Made by a program: the position numbers and the translations under genes
The notes under the pieces: model-generated
Told to the model about the DNA's origin: nothing
Databases searched by the model: none
The model's input: the letters and a program-made list of their open reading frames with translations, nothing else
Source: Pseudomonas graminis
GTDB lineage: Bacteria > Pseudomonadota > Gammaproteobacteria > Pseudomonadales > Pseudomonadaceae
DNA length: 64,000 nucleotides
Reading direction: 5' to 3'
Assembly (NCBI RefSeq): GCF_002093745.1
Contig: NZ_MTSB01000006.1
Coordinates: 62,001 to 126,000, forward strand
Shown: one piece after another, positions 18,486 to 28,568 of the stretch
How positions within the stretch are numbered: position 1 is the first letter of the stretch
Layout: the number at the start of each line of letters is the position of its first letter

Positions 18486-20105
18486 ATGAATCGCAGAAAT
18501 CTCCTGAAAGCGTCCATGGCGTTGGCCGCTTACAGCAGCGTGTCGGCTTCAGGGCTTTTCGCTGCTCGAGCACTGGCTGCAGCGGCCGATGGCGAGATCG
18601 AGCATTTCGATTTTGCAGAGTTGCAAGCCCATGCCAAGAAGCTCGCGAGTAAAGGCTATGTGAGCAACAAGCAAGTGTTGCCACCTGTGCTGGCAAACAT
18701 GACGCCGCTGCAATTCAATGCCATTCGCTACGACCCGAACCATTCGCTGTGGAAAGACGTCAACGGCCAGCTGGACGTGCATTTCTTCCACGTCGGCATG
18801 GGTTTCAAGACCCCGGTGCGGATGTACAGCGTCGACCCGAAAAACAAGCAGGCGCGGGAAGTGCATTTCCGTCATGACCTGTTCAATTACGAAAGCAGCG
18901 GCATCGACAAGAACCTGGTCAAGGGCGACCTGGGCTTTGCCGGCTTCAAGCTGTTCAAGGCGCCTGAAATCGCCATCAATGACGTCGTCTCGTTCCTCGG
19001 CGCCAGCTATTTCCGGGCTGTGGACAGCAACAAGCAGTACGGGTTGTCGGCCCGTGGTCTGGCGATCGACAGTTACGCCAAGCGTCAGGAAGAGTTTCCC
19101 GACTTCACCAAGTTCTGGTTTGAAACGCCGGACAAGAACGCGACCCGCTTCGTGGTGTACGCGCTGCTCGACTCACCCAGCGCGACCGGCGCCTACCGTT
19201 TCGACATCGACTGCCAGGCCGGCCAGGTGGTCATGGAAATCGACGCGCACGTCAACGCCCGTACCGATATCCAGCAACTGGGCATCTCGCCGATGACCAG
19301 CATGTTTAGCTGCGGCACTCACGAGCGCCGCATGTGCGACACCATTCACCCGCAGATTCATGACTCGGATCGCCTGTCCATGTGGCGCGGCAACGGCGAG
19401 TGGATCTGCCGTCCGTTGAACAACCCGGTCAAACCGCAATTCAGCGCGTTCTCCGACAAGGACCCGAAAGGCTTCGGCCTGGTGCAGAGCGACCACGAGT
19501 TCTCCAGCTATCAGGACACCGTGGTCTGGTACAGCCGACGCCCAAGCCTGTGGGTCGAACCCATTACGTCGTGGGGCGAAGGCGAAGTCAGCCTGCTGGA
19601 ACTGCCGACCACCGGCGAGACGATGGATAACATCGTGGTGTTCTGGACGCCAAAGACACCGGTCAAGGCCGGTGACTCGATGAACTACGGCTACAAGCTG
19701 TTCTGGAGCCCGCTGCCACCGGTCAGTACGCCATTGGCTCAGGTCCACGCCACGCGTTCGGGCATGGGCGGTTTCCTGGAAGGCTGGGCACCGGGCGAGC
19801 ACTACCCGAAAACCTGGGCGCGCCGCTTTGCGGTGGACTTCAACGGCGGCGGTCTGGATCGTCTGCCGGAAGGCACGGGCATCGAGCCTATCGTCACCGT
19901 CACCCACGGCAAGGTGCAGGACTTCAATATCCTTGTGCTGCCGGACATCAAGGGTTATCGCATCACCTTTGACTGGGTGCCGGACAGCGACTCGGTCGAG
20001 CCGGTTGAAATGCGCATGTTCATCCGTACGGCGGACCGCACGCTGAGCGAGACCTGGCTGTACCAGTACTTCCCGCCAGCGCCAGACAAGCGCAAGTACC
20101 CGTGA
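18486..20105 (+). CDS. opgD: Glucans biosynthesis protein D, Tat-exported
   Basis: A 539-residue OpgG/OpgD family protein. It starts [16 protein letters not shown], a twin-arginine signal (RR at 3-4, followed by a hydrophobic stretch to ARALAAA), so it is exported folded to the periplasm. The mature protein begins with the family pattern [20 protein letters not shown] and contains [28 protein letters not shown] and [18 protein letters not shown]. OpgD acts on linear osmoregulated periplasmic glucan backbones, shaping chain length. It is monocistronic; a strong hairpin follows its stop at 20120-20168. Confidence 0.95.
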   Translation: MNRRNLLKASMALAAYSSVSASGLFAARALAAAADGEIEHFDFAELQAHAKKLASKGYVSNKQVLPPVLANMTPLQFNAIRYDPNHSLWKDVNGQLDVHFFHVGMGFKTPVRMYSVDPKNKQAREVHFRHDLFNYESSGIDKNLVKGDLGFAGFKLFKAPEIAINDVVSFLGASYFRAVDSNKQYGLSARGLAIDSYAKRQEEFPDFTKFWFETPDKNATRFVVYALLDSPSATGAYRFDIDCQAGQVVMEIDAHVNARTDIQQLGISPMTSMFSCGTHERRMCDTIHPQIHDSDRLSMWRGNGEWICRPLNNPVKPQFSAFSDKDPKGFGLVQSDHEFSSYQDTVVWYSRRPSLWVEPITSWGEGEVSLLELPTTGETMDNIVVFWTPKTPVKAGDSMNYGYKLFWSPLPPVSTPLAQVHATRSGMGGFLEGWAPGEHYPKTWARRFAVDFNGGGLDRLPEGTGIEPIVTVTHGKVQDFNILVLPDIKGYRITFDWVPDSDSVEPVEMRMFIRTADRTLSETWLYQYFPPAPDKRKYP

Positions 20106-20119
20106 CGGGATGAAATCTG

Positions 20120-20168
20120 GAGCGTGGGTCGAGAGATGTCCGAGCGTCGGACGCTCGTTCCCACGCTC
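20120..20168. repeat. REP-like nested hairpin / likely terminator after opgD
   Basis: GAGCGTGGG at 20120-20128 pairs with CCCACGCTC at 20160-20168, enclosing a second inverted repeat CGAGCGT/ACGCTCG at 20141-20157. The composition and the phrase ACGCTCGTTCCCACGCTC are typical of Pseudomonas REP elements. Just 14 bases past the opgD stop, it may also stop transcription or protect the 3' end. Confidence 0.65.
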
Positions 20169-20284
20169 TGCGCTCATCGCTGTACGCAAGCCTCGAGAAG
20201 CCCATAACCAGGGCTTCTGCCCAAAGGGCGCGTTAGCGGCCCGGGCGTGTCTGCTGGATACTCCAAACAATCTCGACTCATTAA

Positions 20285-20313
20285 TTGACAGTTCGCCTGA
20301 CAACGACTGATAT
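20285..20313 (+). promoter_or_regulatory. Possible sigma-70 promoter for the polysaccharide genes
   Basis: TTGACA at 20285-20290 is a perfect -35 hexamer, with TGATAT 17 bases on (20308-20313) as an acceptable -10. It lies about 145 bases upstream of the polymerase/ligase start. The rest of the 20169-20456 gap shows no gene. Confidence 0.4.
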
Positions 20314-20456
20314 ACACCCTGTCATGCCGTTGCGAGCATTCGCTCCAGACCTGTCTTCACCTCCTAAAGCCTCACTGAATCGACGCGCCCGTTTTCGCGT
20401 CGGGCGGTAGCTTTGTCCGCGCAATTCCCCCCGATGCGTTTCAGAAGGCAACCCTC

Positions 20457-21719
20457 ATGGCGTTCAACCCCGCGCGCAGTGCCGATGCCGGCCCTTCCAT
20501 CCTGTCCATCGACACGTCGACGGTCGTGGTGTGGGTCGCGATCAGCCTGATTCTGGTCGAGACCTTTTCCGGGGCCTTGCGCTTTTATTTCGATCAGGCA
20601 GGCATAGGCCCTCTGCTCTACCTGCCCAAGGTGGCCTGCATTCTGCTGGCCGTGCTTGAGTTGCGCACGTTCAAGGCCGGGCCGCTGTTCTGGACATTCG
20701 TGATCCTGTGGCTGATTTCCGGCCTGCTGGCCATGCTTCATCGCGCCAGTGTCCAAAACCTGGCGTTCAGCCTGTTCGCTTTGAGCCCGTTGCTGTTTGG
20801 CCTTGTTTGCGGGAAACACCTGCTGCATCGCCGAACGCTGTTGTGCCAGGCCATCGTGTTCTGCCTGCTGGCGTCATTGCTGGGGATTGCGCTGGACACG
20901 TTCATCTCGGTGCCGTGGAAGGGTTACAGCTACAACATGGGTGGAACCGAATTGAGCGCCAATACCACATGGAGCGCCGACGAATCGGACCGCATCGCCG
21001 GTTTTGCCCGCGTGTCCAATGTGCTGTCGATCATGATCGCCTTTTACACGTTGTACCTGTTCATGTTCCTGCGTTCACGCCTGCTCATCACGTTGTCAGT
21101 TGCCGTGGCGCTTTACGCCATCGTGCTGACCACCAGCAAAGCGCCCGCCGCTGCCTTTGCCGCAACCATCGGCCTGCTGTGGCTCAGGCGGATGAGCTGG
21201 ACCTGTCGGATTATCAGCGTGGTGGTGGTGTTTGTCGGCTTGTTGCTGCCGATGTGGGGGCAGGTTTCCAACCTTGATGCGTACGCGATCAGTAACGGCG
21301 GCTCGATGGCCTCGCTGTATGACCGGCAGATCAACACCTGGCCCAATTTGATCAACGCCATGCGCCGGGAAGGCTGGATGATCACAGGCGCAGGCTTCGG
21401 AATGGTCGGCAGCACCATGGGAATATTCCCGGTTGAGGGTGCCGACGTATTGCTCGGTATGGACAGCTCTGCCCTGTACCTGTGGGCGATGCTGGGCGTG
21501 CTTGGGCTGCTGCTGTATGCGCTGCAGATTCTGCTGCTGTTCACATTGATCGATGACCCGACCCGCACCGGTCGAATGCTGCTGACAGTCGTTTTTTGCT
21601 GGTGCCTGATCAGCTGGACCACCGACATGTTCGAGGTCGCGGTCGCGAACCTGTTTGCCGGCCTGGCCATCGGCTATGCGATGACCGCCCGAAAGCCCGT
21701 TTCAGGCCACGTGGTCTAG
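20457..21719 (+). CDS. O-antigen ligase/polymerase-like polytopic membrane protein
   Basis: A 420-residue protein with about ten to twelve hydrophobic helices and a large soluble loop in the second half, the layout of the Wzy/WaaL O-antigen polymerase-ligase superfamily. The loop before LLGMDSSALYLWAMLGVLGL contains RQINTWPNLINAMRREGWMI and GAGFGMVGSTMG, close to the family's region containing the catalytic Arg/His. An AAGG ribosome site lies before the ATG. The acyltransferase gene follows after 53 bases, so a two-gene operon making or decorating a surface polysaccharide is likely. Substrate is unknown; being outside a full O-antigen cluster is notable. Confidence 0.75.
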   Translation: MAFNPARSADAGPSILSIDTSTVVVWVAISLILVETFSGALRFYFDQAGIGPLLYLPKVACILLAVLELRTFKAGPLFWTFVILWLISGLLAMLHRASVQNLAFSLFALSPLLFGLVCGKHLLHRRTLLCQAIVFCLLASLLGIALDTFISVPWKGYSYNMGGTELSANTTWSADESDRIAGFARVSNVLSIMIAFYTLYLFMFLRSRLLITLSVAVALYAIVLTTSKAPAAAFAATIGLLWLRRMSWTCRIISVVVVFVGLLLPMWGQVSNLDAYAISNGGSMASLYDRQINTWPNLINAMRREGWMITGAGFGMVGSTMGIFPVEGADVLLGMDSSALYLWAMLGVLGLLLYALQILLLFTLIDDPTRTGRMLLTVVFCWCLISWTTDMFEVAVANLFAGLAIGYAMTARKPVSGHVV

Positions 21720-21772
21720 CAGCATCGGACATCCGCCCTTCTCCCATCGTTTCTCCGACAACCGGCGCTCTC

Positions 21773-23677
21773 ATGGACTTCAGAAAAGACATCAACGGAC
21801 TGCGCGCCATCGCGGTGATTGCCGTATTGCTGTTCCACTTCCACCCCGCCTGGCTGCCCGGCGGTTTCGCGGGTGTGGACGTGTTCTTCGTGATTTCGGG
21901 GTACCTGATCACCGGGATCATCATGCGCGGTTTGAGGAGTGGCCAGTTCAGACTGGCGACGTTTTACGGCTCCAGGGCCAGACGCATCGTTCCGGCACTC
22001 GCGGCGCTGTGTTTCAGCCTTTTGCTGCTGGGCTGGTTTTACCTGCTGCCGCTGGACTACAGCGCGTTGGGCACCCATGTGGCCAGCAGCCTGGGGTTCG
22101 TTTCCAATATCGTTTACTGGCGCGAAGCCGGTTACTTCACCGCCAGCGCCCATGAAAAATGGCTGTTGCACACGTGGTCGCTGTCGGTCGAATGGCAGTT
22201 TTACCTGCTGTACCCGATTTCGCTGTTGATCCTCAGCCGCTTTATCGCGCTGCATAACCTGCGCTGGTGGGTGCTGGGCGGATGCCTGACGGGGTGTGTG
22301 CTGTGCGTCGTTGCCTCGTCGCAGGTGCCGGAGGCCGCGTTTTATCTGCTGCCGGCACGCGCATGGGAATTGCTGGCGGGCGGCGTGGCGTGCCTGTTCC
22401 CGTTGCAACTCAGGCCGTTACAGCAGCGCGTGCTGGAAAATACCGGGCTGGCGATGATCGTGGCCGGTTTTTTTCTGCTGTCGGTGCAGGACACGTGGCC
22501 GGGGTATCTGGTGCTGTTACCGGTGCTGGGGACTTTCGCGGTGATCACCGCCGCACGCAACGACTCGCTGCTGACCGGCAACCCGCTGTCGCAGTGGCTC
22601 GGCAAGCTGTCGTATTCGCTGTACCTCTGGCACTGGCCGGTGGTGGTGTGGATGAGTTATGCCGGCTGGCTGGGAGAGATGCATAACGTGCTGGCGGGCA
22701 TGGTGGTGGCGCTGACACTGGGTCTGATCTCGTGGCGACTGATCGAGCAACCTATGTGTACGCGTACGCGCGCGGGTAGCTGGAGATTTGCCACGTTGAT
22801 CGCTCTGGTGTTCGTGAGTGGAACCTGGATAGGCACGAGCCGTGGCGTGGTGTCGCCACTGCGTCCGATCAGCGTTTCGGACAAAGCGCATTTCATTCAG
22901 GAGTACGTTGATCGCCAGCACAACCTGTACGAACCCTATTGGCTGAAGTGTGATGCGTTTTCCGCCATGACCCAGCGCGGGCAGACCGGCATTGACGAGA
23001 CCTGCACCCGTCAGCGGGGTGTTGGCGGTGTGTTCCTGTGGGGTGACTCCCACGCGCAGGCGCTGTCGCTCGGCCTGCGCACAGGGCTGGCCAGCGGCAC
23101 GCCGTTCTATCAGGTGGCCTCTGCCAGTTGCCGTCCCGGCCTCAGCGATCATGAAGGACGGGCGTCGGCGGTCAGCAAAACCTGTGACTACTCCAACAGG
23201 ATCGCACTGCAAGGCATTGAGCGATTGCGCCCCGACATTGTCGTCATCGCGCAGAAGGACGGGCACGACAAGACTGACTGGCAGCGGATCGCGCTCCGCC
23301 TCAAAGGCTTTGGCGTCAGACATATCGTGCTGATCGGCCCGGTGCCGCAGTGGAACCCGTCATTGCCCAGCGTGATCGCCAACCGCCATTGGGGATTGAC
23401 CGGGTCGCACATCAGCGACCCGGCGCTGGACCGCAGCCTCATGACAACCGATCAGGTCGCCCGCGAACTGGCGGCGTCGGCCGGTATCCAGTACGTGTCG
23501 CTGATCGACAAACTGTGCATCGCCGATGCCTGTCGGGTGCGCCTGGCAGACAGCCAATCACTGCTGCAGATCGATTCAGGGCACCTGAGCGAAGAGGGTT
23601 CGCTGTATGTCGTACGCAACTATGTGCTGCCGCAGTGGGTGAATGAGTCGAACACACCGCGCGGCGTAAAGTTTTGA
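21773..23677 (+). CDS. Membrane acyltransferase with C-terminal SGNH domain (OafA/OatA type)
   Basis: A 634-residue protein from the ATG at 21773. The first ~370 residues are an acyltransferase-3 membrane domain: MDFRKDINGLRAIAVIAVLL with the conserved Arg, LLFHFHPAWLPGGFAGVDVFFVISGYLIT, RARRIVPALA and HTWSLSVEWQFYLLYP. The C-terminal periplasmic SGNH hydrolase-like domain has GVFLWGDSHAQAL (block I GDSH) and QIDSGHLSEEGS (block V Asp/His). Such fusions move acyl groups across the membrane and attach them to O-antigen, exopolysaccharide or peptidoglycan. It follows the polymerase/ligase-like gene and probably acetylates its product. Confidence 0.9.
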   Translation: MDFRKDINGLRAIAVIAVLLFHFHPAWLPGGFAGVDVFFVISGYLITGIIMRGLRSGQFRLATFYGSRARRIVPALAALCFSLLLLGWFYLLPLDYSALGTHVASSLGFVSNIVYWREAGYFTASAHEKWLLHTWSLSVEWQFYLLYPISLLILSRFIALHNLRWWVLGGCLTGCVLCVVASSQVPEAAFYLLPARAWELLAGGVACLFPLQLRPLQQRVLENTGLAMIVAGFFLLSVQDTWPGYLVLLPVLGTFAVITAARNDSLLTGNPLSQWLGKLSYSLYLWHWPVVVWMSYAGWLGEMHNVLAGMVVALTLGLISWRLIEQPMCTRTRAGSWRFATLIALVFVSGTWIGTSRGVVSPLRPISVSDKAHFIQEYVDRQHNLYEPYWLKCDAFSAMTQRGQTGIDETCTRQRGVGGVFLWGDSHAQALSLGLRTGLASGTPFYQVASASCRPGLSDHEGRASAVSKTCDYSNRIALQGIERLRPDIVVIAQKDGHDKTDWQRIALRLKGFGVRHIVLIGPVPQWNPSLPSVIANRHWGLTGSHISDPALDRSLMTTDQVARELAASAGIQYVSLIDKLCIADACRVRLADSQSLLQIDSGHLSEEGSLYVVRNYVLPQWVNESNTPRGVKF

Positions 23678-23732
23678 CGCAGGGCTTTACCAACGGGAGC
23701 ATACGGAAAGAGCGGTGTCGGCACGCAGTTGA

Positions 23733-24371
23733 TCAATGAAGCTCTTTAAGCCGCTCGGCGAACTTGACCAGATCGGCCAGCGAGTCGGCTTCCATCTTGC
23801 GCATGACCGAGCCGCGTCGGACCTTGACGGTGATTTCACTCACGTTCAGTCGAGCGGCAATCTGTTTGTTCAGCAGACCGCTGACCACCAGGTCCATCAC
23901 CTGCTGCTCGCCCTGATTGAGGCTGGCGTAACGGCGCTGTAATTCACTCTCGACGGCGGCGTTCTGACGACGGTTGCGATCCTGAGCCAGCCCTTGCTGA
24001 ATGGCATCCAGCAGATCCTGCTCACGGAAAGGTTTGGTCAGAAACTCCACGGCGCCGGCTTTCATCGCCCTTACCGACATGGGGATGTCGCCGTGCCCGG
24101 TGATGAAAATGACCGGCAGAAAAATGCCTGACCGGGCCATATGTTCCTGAAAGTCCAGGCCGCTCATGCCCGGCATGCGGATGTCCAGAATCAGGCAACC
24201 CGGCGCATCAGGGCGAGAAGCGTCCAGAAACTCCCGGGTCGAGCCGAACAGCAGGCTGCGCAACCCGACCGAGGCCAACAGGTCTTCCAGTGAAGAACGG
24301 ACCGACAGATCATCATCAATCACGTAGATGATCGGCTCTTCGGCCTGCGGCTCTGCGGTGTGTGTCTTCAT
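23733..24371 (-). CDS. FixJ-type LuxR-family response regulator
   Basis: A 212-residue protein with a receiver domain (YVIDDDLSVRSSLEDLL acidic pocket, phosphorylatable Asp in CLILDIRMPGMSGLDFQ, Thr in VIFITGHGD, Lys in FLTKPF) and a C-terminal LuxR helix-turn-helix (LNQGEQQVMDLVVSGLLNKQ, IAARLNVSEITVKVRR). Its start codon shares a base with the stop of the kinase gene, so the pair is coupled. It probably controls genes with the ABC transporter encoded just upstream in the same direction. Confidence 0.9.
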   Translation of the reverse strand: MKTHTAEPQAEEPIIYVIDDDLSVRSSLEDLLASVGLRSLLFGSTREFLDASRPDAPGCLILDIRMPGMSGLDFQEHMARSGIFLPVIFITGHGDIPMSVRAMKAGAVEFLTKPFREQDLLDAIQQGLAQDRNRRQNAAVESELQRRYASLNQGEQQVMDLVVSGLLNKQIAARLNVSEITVKVRRGSVMRKMEADSLADLVKFAERLKELH

Positions 24372-25447
24372 CAGGTTTCCATCTTTCCGGTGGGCAGCGT
24401 GAAATGAAACGTAGCACCCATTGACGGGTTGGGTGTGACCCAGATGCGTCCGCCGTGAGATTCGATGATCGACCGGCTGATCGCCAGACCAATCCCCATG
24501 CCCTCGTCCTTGGTGGTGTAGAACGCATCGAAAAGCTGGTGAACATGTTCCGGCTGTACACCGATGCCGTTATCGCGCACCGCAAACCCGATATCGCCGC
24601 CCTCACGCCAGTCGACCCGAACCTCCAGTTGCGCCTGATCCGGCTCGACTTTCTTCATCGCATCCACACCGTTGAGCATCAGGTTCAGCAGCACTTGCTG
24701 GATCTGTACCCGGTCCGCGAGCAGCGGCGGCAGGCCTTCCGGAACGTCCACCGTCAGCGCCACGCCCTGCCCGTCTATCTCGCTGTGCGCCAGCGCCACG
24801 ATTTCAGCCACCGTGTCAGCCACGCTGATCCACTCTTTGTGGGTCGAGGAGCGCTTCGCCAGAGCGCGAACACGCACGATGATATCGCCGGCGCGGTTCG
24901 CATCACTCATCATGCGCTCGACGGCCTGCCGTGCCTTGTCCAGATTCACAGGGTCGGCGGCCAGCCAGCGTTGGCAGGCATTGCCGCTGATGACGATGGC
25001 GGACAGCGGTTGATTGACCTCATGGGCGATAGACGCCGTAAGCTCGCCCAACTGGTTGACCCGTGCGATCCGGGCCAGTTGCGAGCGCGCTTCATGCACG
25101 GTTCGGATCGCCCGCGCCATGCGCAGCGCCAGCCAGGTCGTGATGGCGATGGCGGCCAGGCTGATAATGCAATTGATCAGCCCGGACGCTTCACTGCCTC
25201 TGGAAGTGGTCATCTCGTAACTGACCACCGTCAGCACCATGCACACCGACGCGACAGCGATAACGCCCCTGACCGGCAAAAGCCTGACGGCCAGCAGCAC
25301 CACCGCGATCTGGAACACCCCCACCGCGATTTCCAGATCGGTCAACGTGTCGGCAATCGCGATGACCAGCGCCAGCGCCAGCAACGCGATCCACCTGACT
25401 GCCATCGCAGCCTTGCTGCAGGATTCCGGCTCGTCCATCTGCACCAT
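24371..25447 (-). CDS. Membrane sensor histidine kinase
   Basis: A 358-residue kinase from the ATG at 25447, preceded by GAAGAGCGAG; a TTG further up is less likely. About four N-terminal membrane helices with almost no periplasmic loop are followed by the dimerisation box LGELTASIAHEVNQPLSAIV (phospho-His) and HATPase_c: LLNLMLNGVDAMKK (N box), VRDNGIGVQPEH, GMGIGLAISRSIIESHGGRI. It is FixL/DctB-like in the kinase core. Lacking a clear PAS or periplasmic sensor, it probably senses a signal in the membrane or through the transporter encoded upstream. Confidence 0.88.
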   Translation of the reverse strand: MVQMDEPESCSKAAMAVRWIALLALALVIAIADTLTDLEIAVGVFQIAVVLLAVRLLPVRGVIAVASVCMVLTVVSYEMTTSRGSEASGLINCIISLAAIAITTWLALRMARAIRTVHEARSQLARIARVNQLGELTASIAHEVNQPLSAIVISGNACQRWLAADPVNLDKARQAVERMMSDANRAGDIIVRVRALAKRSSTHKEWISVADTVAEIVALAHSEIDGQGVALTVDVPEGLPPLLADRVQIQQVLLNLMLNGVDAMKKVEPDQAQLEVRVDWREGGDIGFAVRDNGIGVQPEHVHQLFDAFYTTKDEGMGIGLAISRSIIESHGGRIWVTPNPSMGATFHFTLPTGKMET

Positions 25448-25487
25448 CTCGCTCTTCAAAAGGCCCGCAGAGTATGTCGTACAAACC

Positions 25488-26789
25488 TTACGACGGGTTA
25501 TCCAGACTGAACTGATCGGCCAGTTCGTCGTAGGCGAACAGCTCGGCGTAACGGCCCCATTGCGTCACGGCGTTCAGGGTTTGCATGGCATCGCTTTCAG
25601 ACATGAAGTCTTCCAGTTGATCCCTGAAACGCCGTGCGGGCGCCGTGTGCGTGGGACGATCATCCAGCACCCGTCGAATATGCGCCACCAGCGGCACGAA
25701 GCTCAGCAAGTGCTGGGCGAATAGCTGCTTGCGCTCATCCACATCCGCCAACGCATAGCGATTCGCCGCCGGCAACAGGCGGATGTCACCCCCTTTCAGT
25801 TCCGCAAAGCGCAACAATTGCAGGACCTCGGCAATCGGGAACAGCTCGTCGGCGTTGTAATGCAGCGCACTGGCCAGCTCCGGCAGGTCGGCTTTGAGGC
25901 TGTAAGGCGGCGCATGAATCGCCTCGATCAAACCGGCCAGCGCGTTGGTGGAGACCTGTGGCAAGACCATGCCCAGGCCTGTTCCGGGGAATACGCCCTG
26001 ACGGATTTCGCCTGCATCGTGGTCCTGGGTCATCAGCACATAGATTTCTTCTACCAGCGCCCGGAAGATCGGGTCCTGGCGATTGCGCGGCTGCGGCAGG
26101 TCGACCTTGATCTCGCTGATCACCCGTCCCGGATTGGAGGAGAACAGCAGGATGCGATCACACATCAACACGGCCTCGGCAATGTTGTGCGTCACCATCA
26201 GGATCGACTTGATGGGCATGCGCCCTTCGCTCCACATGTCCAGCAGGTCGGTGCGCAGGGTTTCAGCGGTCAGCACATCGAGCGCGGAAAAGGGCTCGTC
26301 CATCAGCAGCACGTCAGGGTCGATCACCAGCGCACGCGCCATGCCCACTCGCTGGCGCATGCCCCCGGAAAGTTCTTTGGGGTAGGCGCTCTCGAAGCCG
26401 TCAAGGCCGATCAGGTCGATGGCCGCCAGTGCGCGCTTGCGACGTACGGCCGCCGGAACGCGCTGCGCCTCAAGCCCGACTTCGACGTTCTCCAGCACCG
26501 TCAGCCACGGGAACAGGGCGAAACTCTGAAACACCATGCCCACGGACATCGCCCGCCCTTGCGAGCGACGAGGAAAATTCACTTCGCCCTCGGTCGGCAC
26601 CACCAGCCCGGCGATGGAGCGCAGCAGCGTGGACTTGCCCGAGCCTGACCGGCCCAGCAGGCCGACGATTTCGTTCTCGTTGAGTTGCAGCGTCACGTCT
26701 TCCAGCACCAGGCGCTCTTTGCTGCCTGTGCCATACACGTGTCGAACTTTCTGAACATCCACCAGGCAACGCGTTTCGACAGCCATCAT
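25488..26789 (-). CDS. ABC transporter ATPase, nitrate/sulfonate type with C-terminal AAA-associated domain
   Basis: A 433-residue ATPase. The first ~260 residues are the ABC domain: Walker A GLLGRSGSGKSTLLRSIAG, Q-loop VFQSFALFPWLTV, signature LSGGMRQRVGMARAL, Walker B DVLLMDEPFSALD, switch His in MVTHNIAEAV. The remainder is the AAA-associated regulatory domain found in some nitrate/sulfonate/bicarbonate-family ATPases (LPELASALHYNADELFPIAE and VDERKQLFAQHLL). It energises the fused permease encoded immediately upstream. The substrate is unknown; no substrate-binding protein gene is adjacent. Confidence 0.85.
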   Translation of the reverse strand: MMAVETRCLVDVQKVRHVYGTGSKERLVLEDVTLQLNENEIVGLLGRSGSGKSTLLRSIAGLVVPTEGEVNFPRRSQGRAMSVGMVFQSFALFPWLTVLENVEVGLEAQRVPAAVRRKRALAAIDLIGLDGFESAYPKELSGGMRQRVGMARALVIDPDVLLMDEPFSALDVLTAETLRTDLLDMWSEGRMPIKSILMVTHNIAEAVLMCDRILLFSSNPGRVISEIKVDLPQPRNRQDPIFRALVEEIYVLMTQDHDAGEIRQGVFPGTGLGMVLPQVSTNALAGLIEAIHAPPYSLKADLPELASALHYNADELFPIAEVLQLLRFAELKGGDIRLLPAANRYALADVDERKQLFAQHLLSFVPLVAHIRRVLDDRPTHTAPARRFRDQLEDFMSESDAMQTLNAVTQWGRYAELFAYDELADQFSLDNPS

Positions 26790-26813
26790 GATGCCGCCCT
26801 CCCTTACACAAAA

Positions 26814-28568
26814 TCACACAAGGCTCAGACGTCGCTCGGCAAACCCGTACAGCGGGCGCCACAGCAACCGGTTGAACGCGATCACGAAGATCGACATGAC
26901 GACGATGCCCAATGCGACGCGTGGAAAATCCCCTGCCTGTGTCGCGTTGGCGATGTACGAACCCAGACCTGCGGCCTGCAAATGCTGATCGCCCCAGGAC
27001 ACCGCTTCAGCGACGATACTGGCGTTCCACGAGCCACCCGAGGCTGTCAGCGCCCCGGTGACGTAGTAAGGGAACACCCCCGGCAAGGCCACGCGACGCC
27101 ACCATTGCCAGCCGCGCATGTTGAACATCGAGGCGGCCTCACGCAGATCAGTCGGCAATGCACTGGCCCCGGCGATCACGTTGAACAGGATGTACCACTG
27201 GGTTCCGAGGACCATCAGCGGCGAGAGCCAGATGTCCGGATTCAGGTGCAGACCGGCAATGGCGATCACTGCAAACGGAAACAGCACGTTGGCAGGAAAG
27301 GCGGCCATGAATTGCGCAACCGGTTGCAACCGCTCGGCCCACACCGGACGCAAGCCGATCCAGACCCCTATCGGCACCCAGATCAGGCTGGCGATCACAA
27401 TCAACACGATCACCCGCAACATGGTCGCCAGGCCCAGGCCAAAGGCCGTGGCCATGTCGCTCAAACCCAGCGATGCCTCGATAAACCGGAACAGGTAGAC
27501 GCTGCCGGCCAGGCATCCGGCCATGACCAGCCCCAGCCACAGGTAGTCGATCACTCGTGCAACGCCTGGGGTGGGCTTGACCTTCCAGACGGTCGACAGC
27601 ACACGCCAGTCAATCAGCATCAGCCCCTTCCACGGAGCAGCCAGCAGTGCGCCGAGCATAGGCGCCACACGAGAGCGTCGCAGCAAGCTGTACACCCAGG
27701 AGCGCGGACGCTTCGACGAAGCGGTTTGCTCGAAGCGGAATTTGTCCGCCCACGCGACAATCGGGCGGAACAACAATTGGTCGTAGGCCAGAATCACCAG
27801 CGCCATTGCACCCACAGCCCAAGCGATGGCCATCAGGTTTTTCTGCTCGATGGCCAGCGCCAGCCACGAACCGATGCCCGGCAGATTGACAGTGGTGTCA
27901 CCCACGGAAATCGCCTCGCAGGCCACCACGAAAAACCAGCCACCGGACATCGACATCATCATGTTCCAGACCAGCCCGGGAATGGCGAACGGCAGTTCCA
28001 GCCGGGTAAAACGGAGCACGGACGAGAGGCCGAACTGACGGCTGACTTCGCTCAGGTCGCTCGGCACTGTGCGCAACGACTGATAGAAACTGAAAGCAAT
28101 GTTCCACGCCTGGCTGGTGAAAATGGCAAAGATGGCTGCGCATTCGACACCCAGTTGCCGACCGGGAAACAGGCCCATGAAGAACGTGACCGTGAACGTC
28201 AGAAACCCCAGTACCGGCACCGACTGAAGAATATCCAGCGCAGGAATAATCACCTGTTCGGCCTTGCGACTTTTGGCCGCCAGCGTGGCCACAACAAACG
28301 TGAAGATCAACGACGCAGCCAGTGCGATGAACATGCGCAGCGTGGTGCGCAATGCGTACTCGGGCAAGTGCGCGGGGTCGAGACTCACCGGGTTTGAAGT
28401 CAGCACATCAATGGGCTGCATCATCTGGCCCGCGCCATACAGCACCAGACCGATGAACAACGCCAGCAGCGCCAGACACAGAGCATCGGCCCAATAGGTA
28501 TTACGCGCGCCGTGTTTTACAAAACGGGGCGCCCGCAGGCTTTTACCGAATTCAAATATAGAATGCAT
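26814..28568 (-). CDS. ABC transporter permease, two tandem BPD_transp_1 domains
   Basis: A 584-residue inner-membrane protein made of two SsuC/TauC-like permease halves. EAA-loop-like motifs appear in both: VSRQFGLSSVLRFTRLELPFAIPGL in the first and AASMFNMRGWQWWRRVALPGVFPYYV in the second. Each half has five to six helices. The fused duplicate supplies both membrane subunits on one chain, pairing with the ATPase encoded 24 bases downstream. The likely operon reads permease, ATPase, kinase, regulator. Candidate cargo includes taurine/nitrate-like anions; nothing in the sequence settles it. Confidence 0.87.
   Translation of the reverse strand: MHSIFEFGKSLRAPRFVKHGARNTYWADALCLALLALFIGLVLYGAGQMMQPIDVLTSNPVSLDPAHLPEYALRTTLRMFIALAASLIFTFVVATLAAKSRKAEQVIIPALDILQSVPVLGFLTFTVTFFMGLFPGRQLGVECAAIFAIFTSQAWNIAFSFYQSLRTVPSDLSEVSRQFGLSSVLRFTRLELPFAIPGLVWNMMMSMSGGWFFVVACEAISVGDTTVNLPGIGSWLALAIEQKNLMAIAWAVGAMALVILAYDQLLFRPIVAWADKFRFEQTASSKRPRSWVYSLLRRSRVAPMLGALLAAPWKGLMLIDWRVLSTVWKVKPTPGVARVIDYLWLGLVMAGCLAGSVYLFRFIEASLGLSDMATAFGLGLATMLRVIVLIVIASLIWVPIGVWIGLRPVWAERLQPVAQFMAAFPANVLFPFAVIAIAGLHLNPDIWLSPLMVLGTQWYILFNVIAGASALPTDLREAASMFNMRGWQWWRRVALPGVFPYYVTGALTASGGSWNASIVAEAVSWGDQHLQAAGLGSYIANATQAGDFPRVALGIVVMSIFVIAFNRLLWRPLYGFAERRLSLV

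Noticed and set aside
26685..28397. 570-codon plus-strand frame opposite the ABC transporter
   Set aside because: Gln/His/Arg-rich shadow of the permease and ATPase genes.
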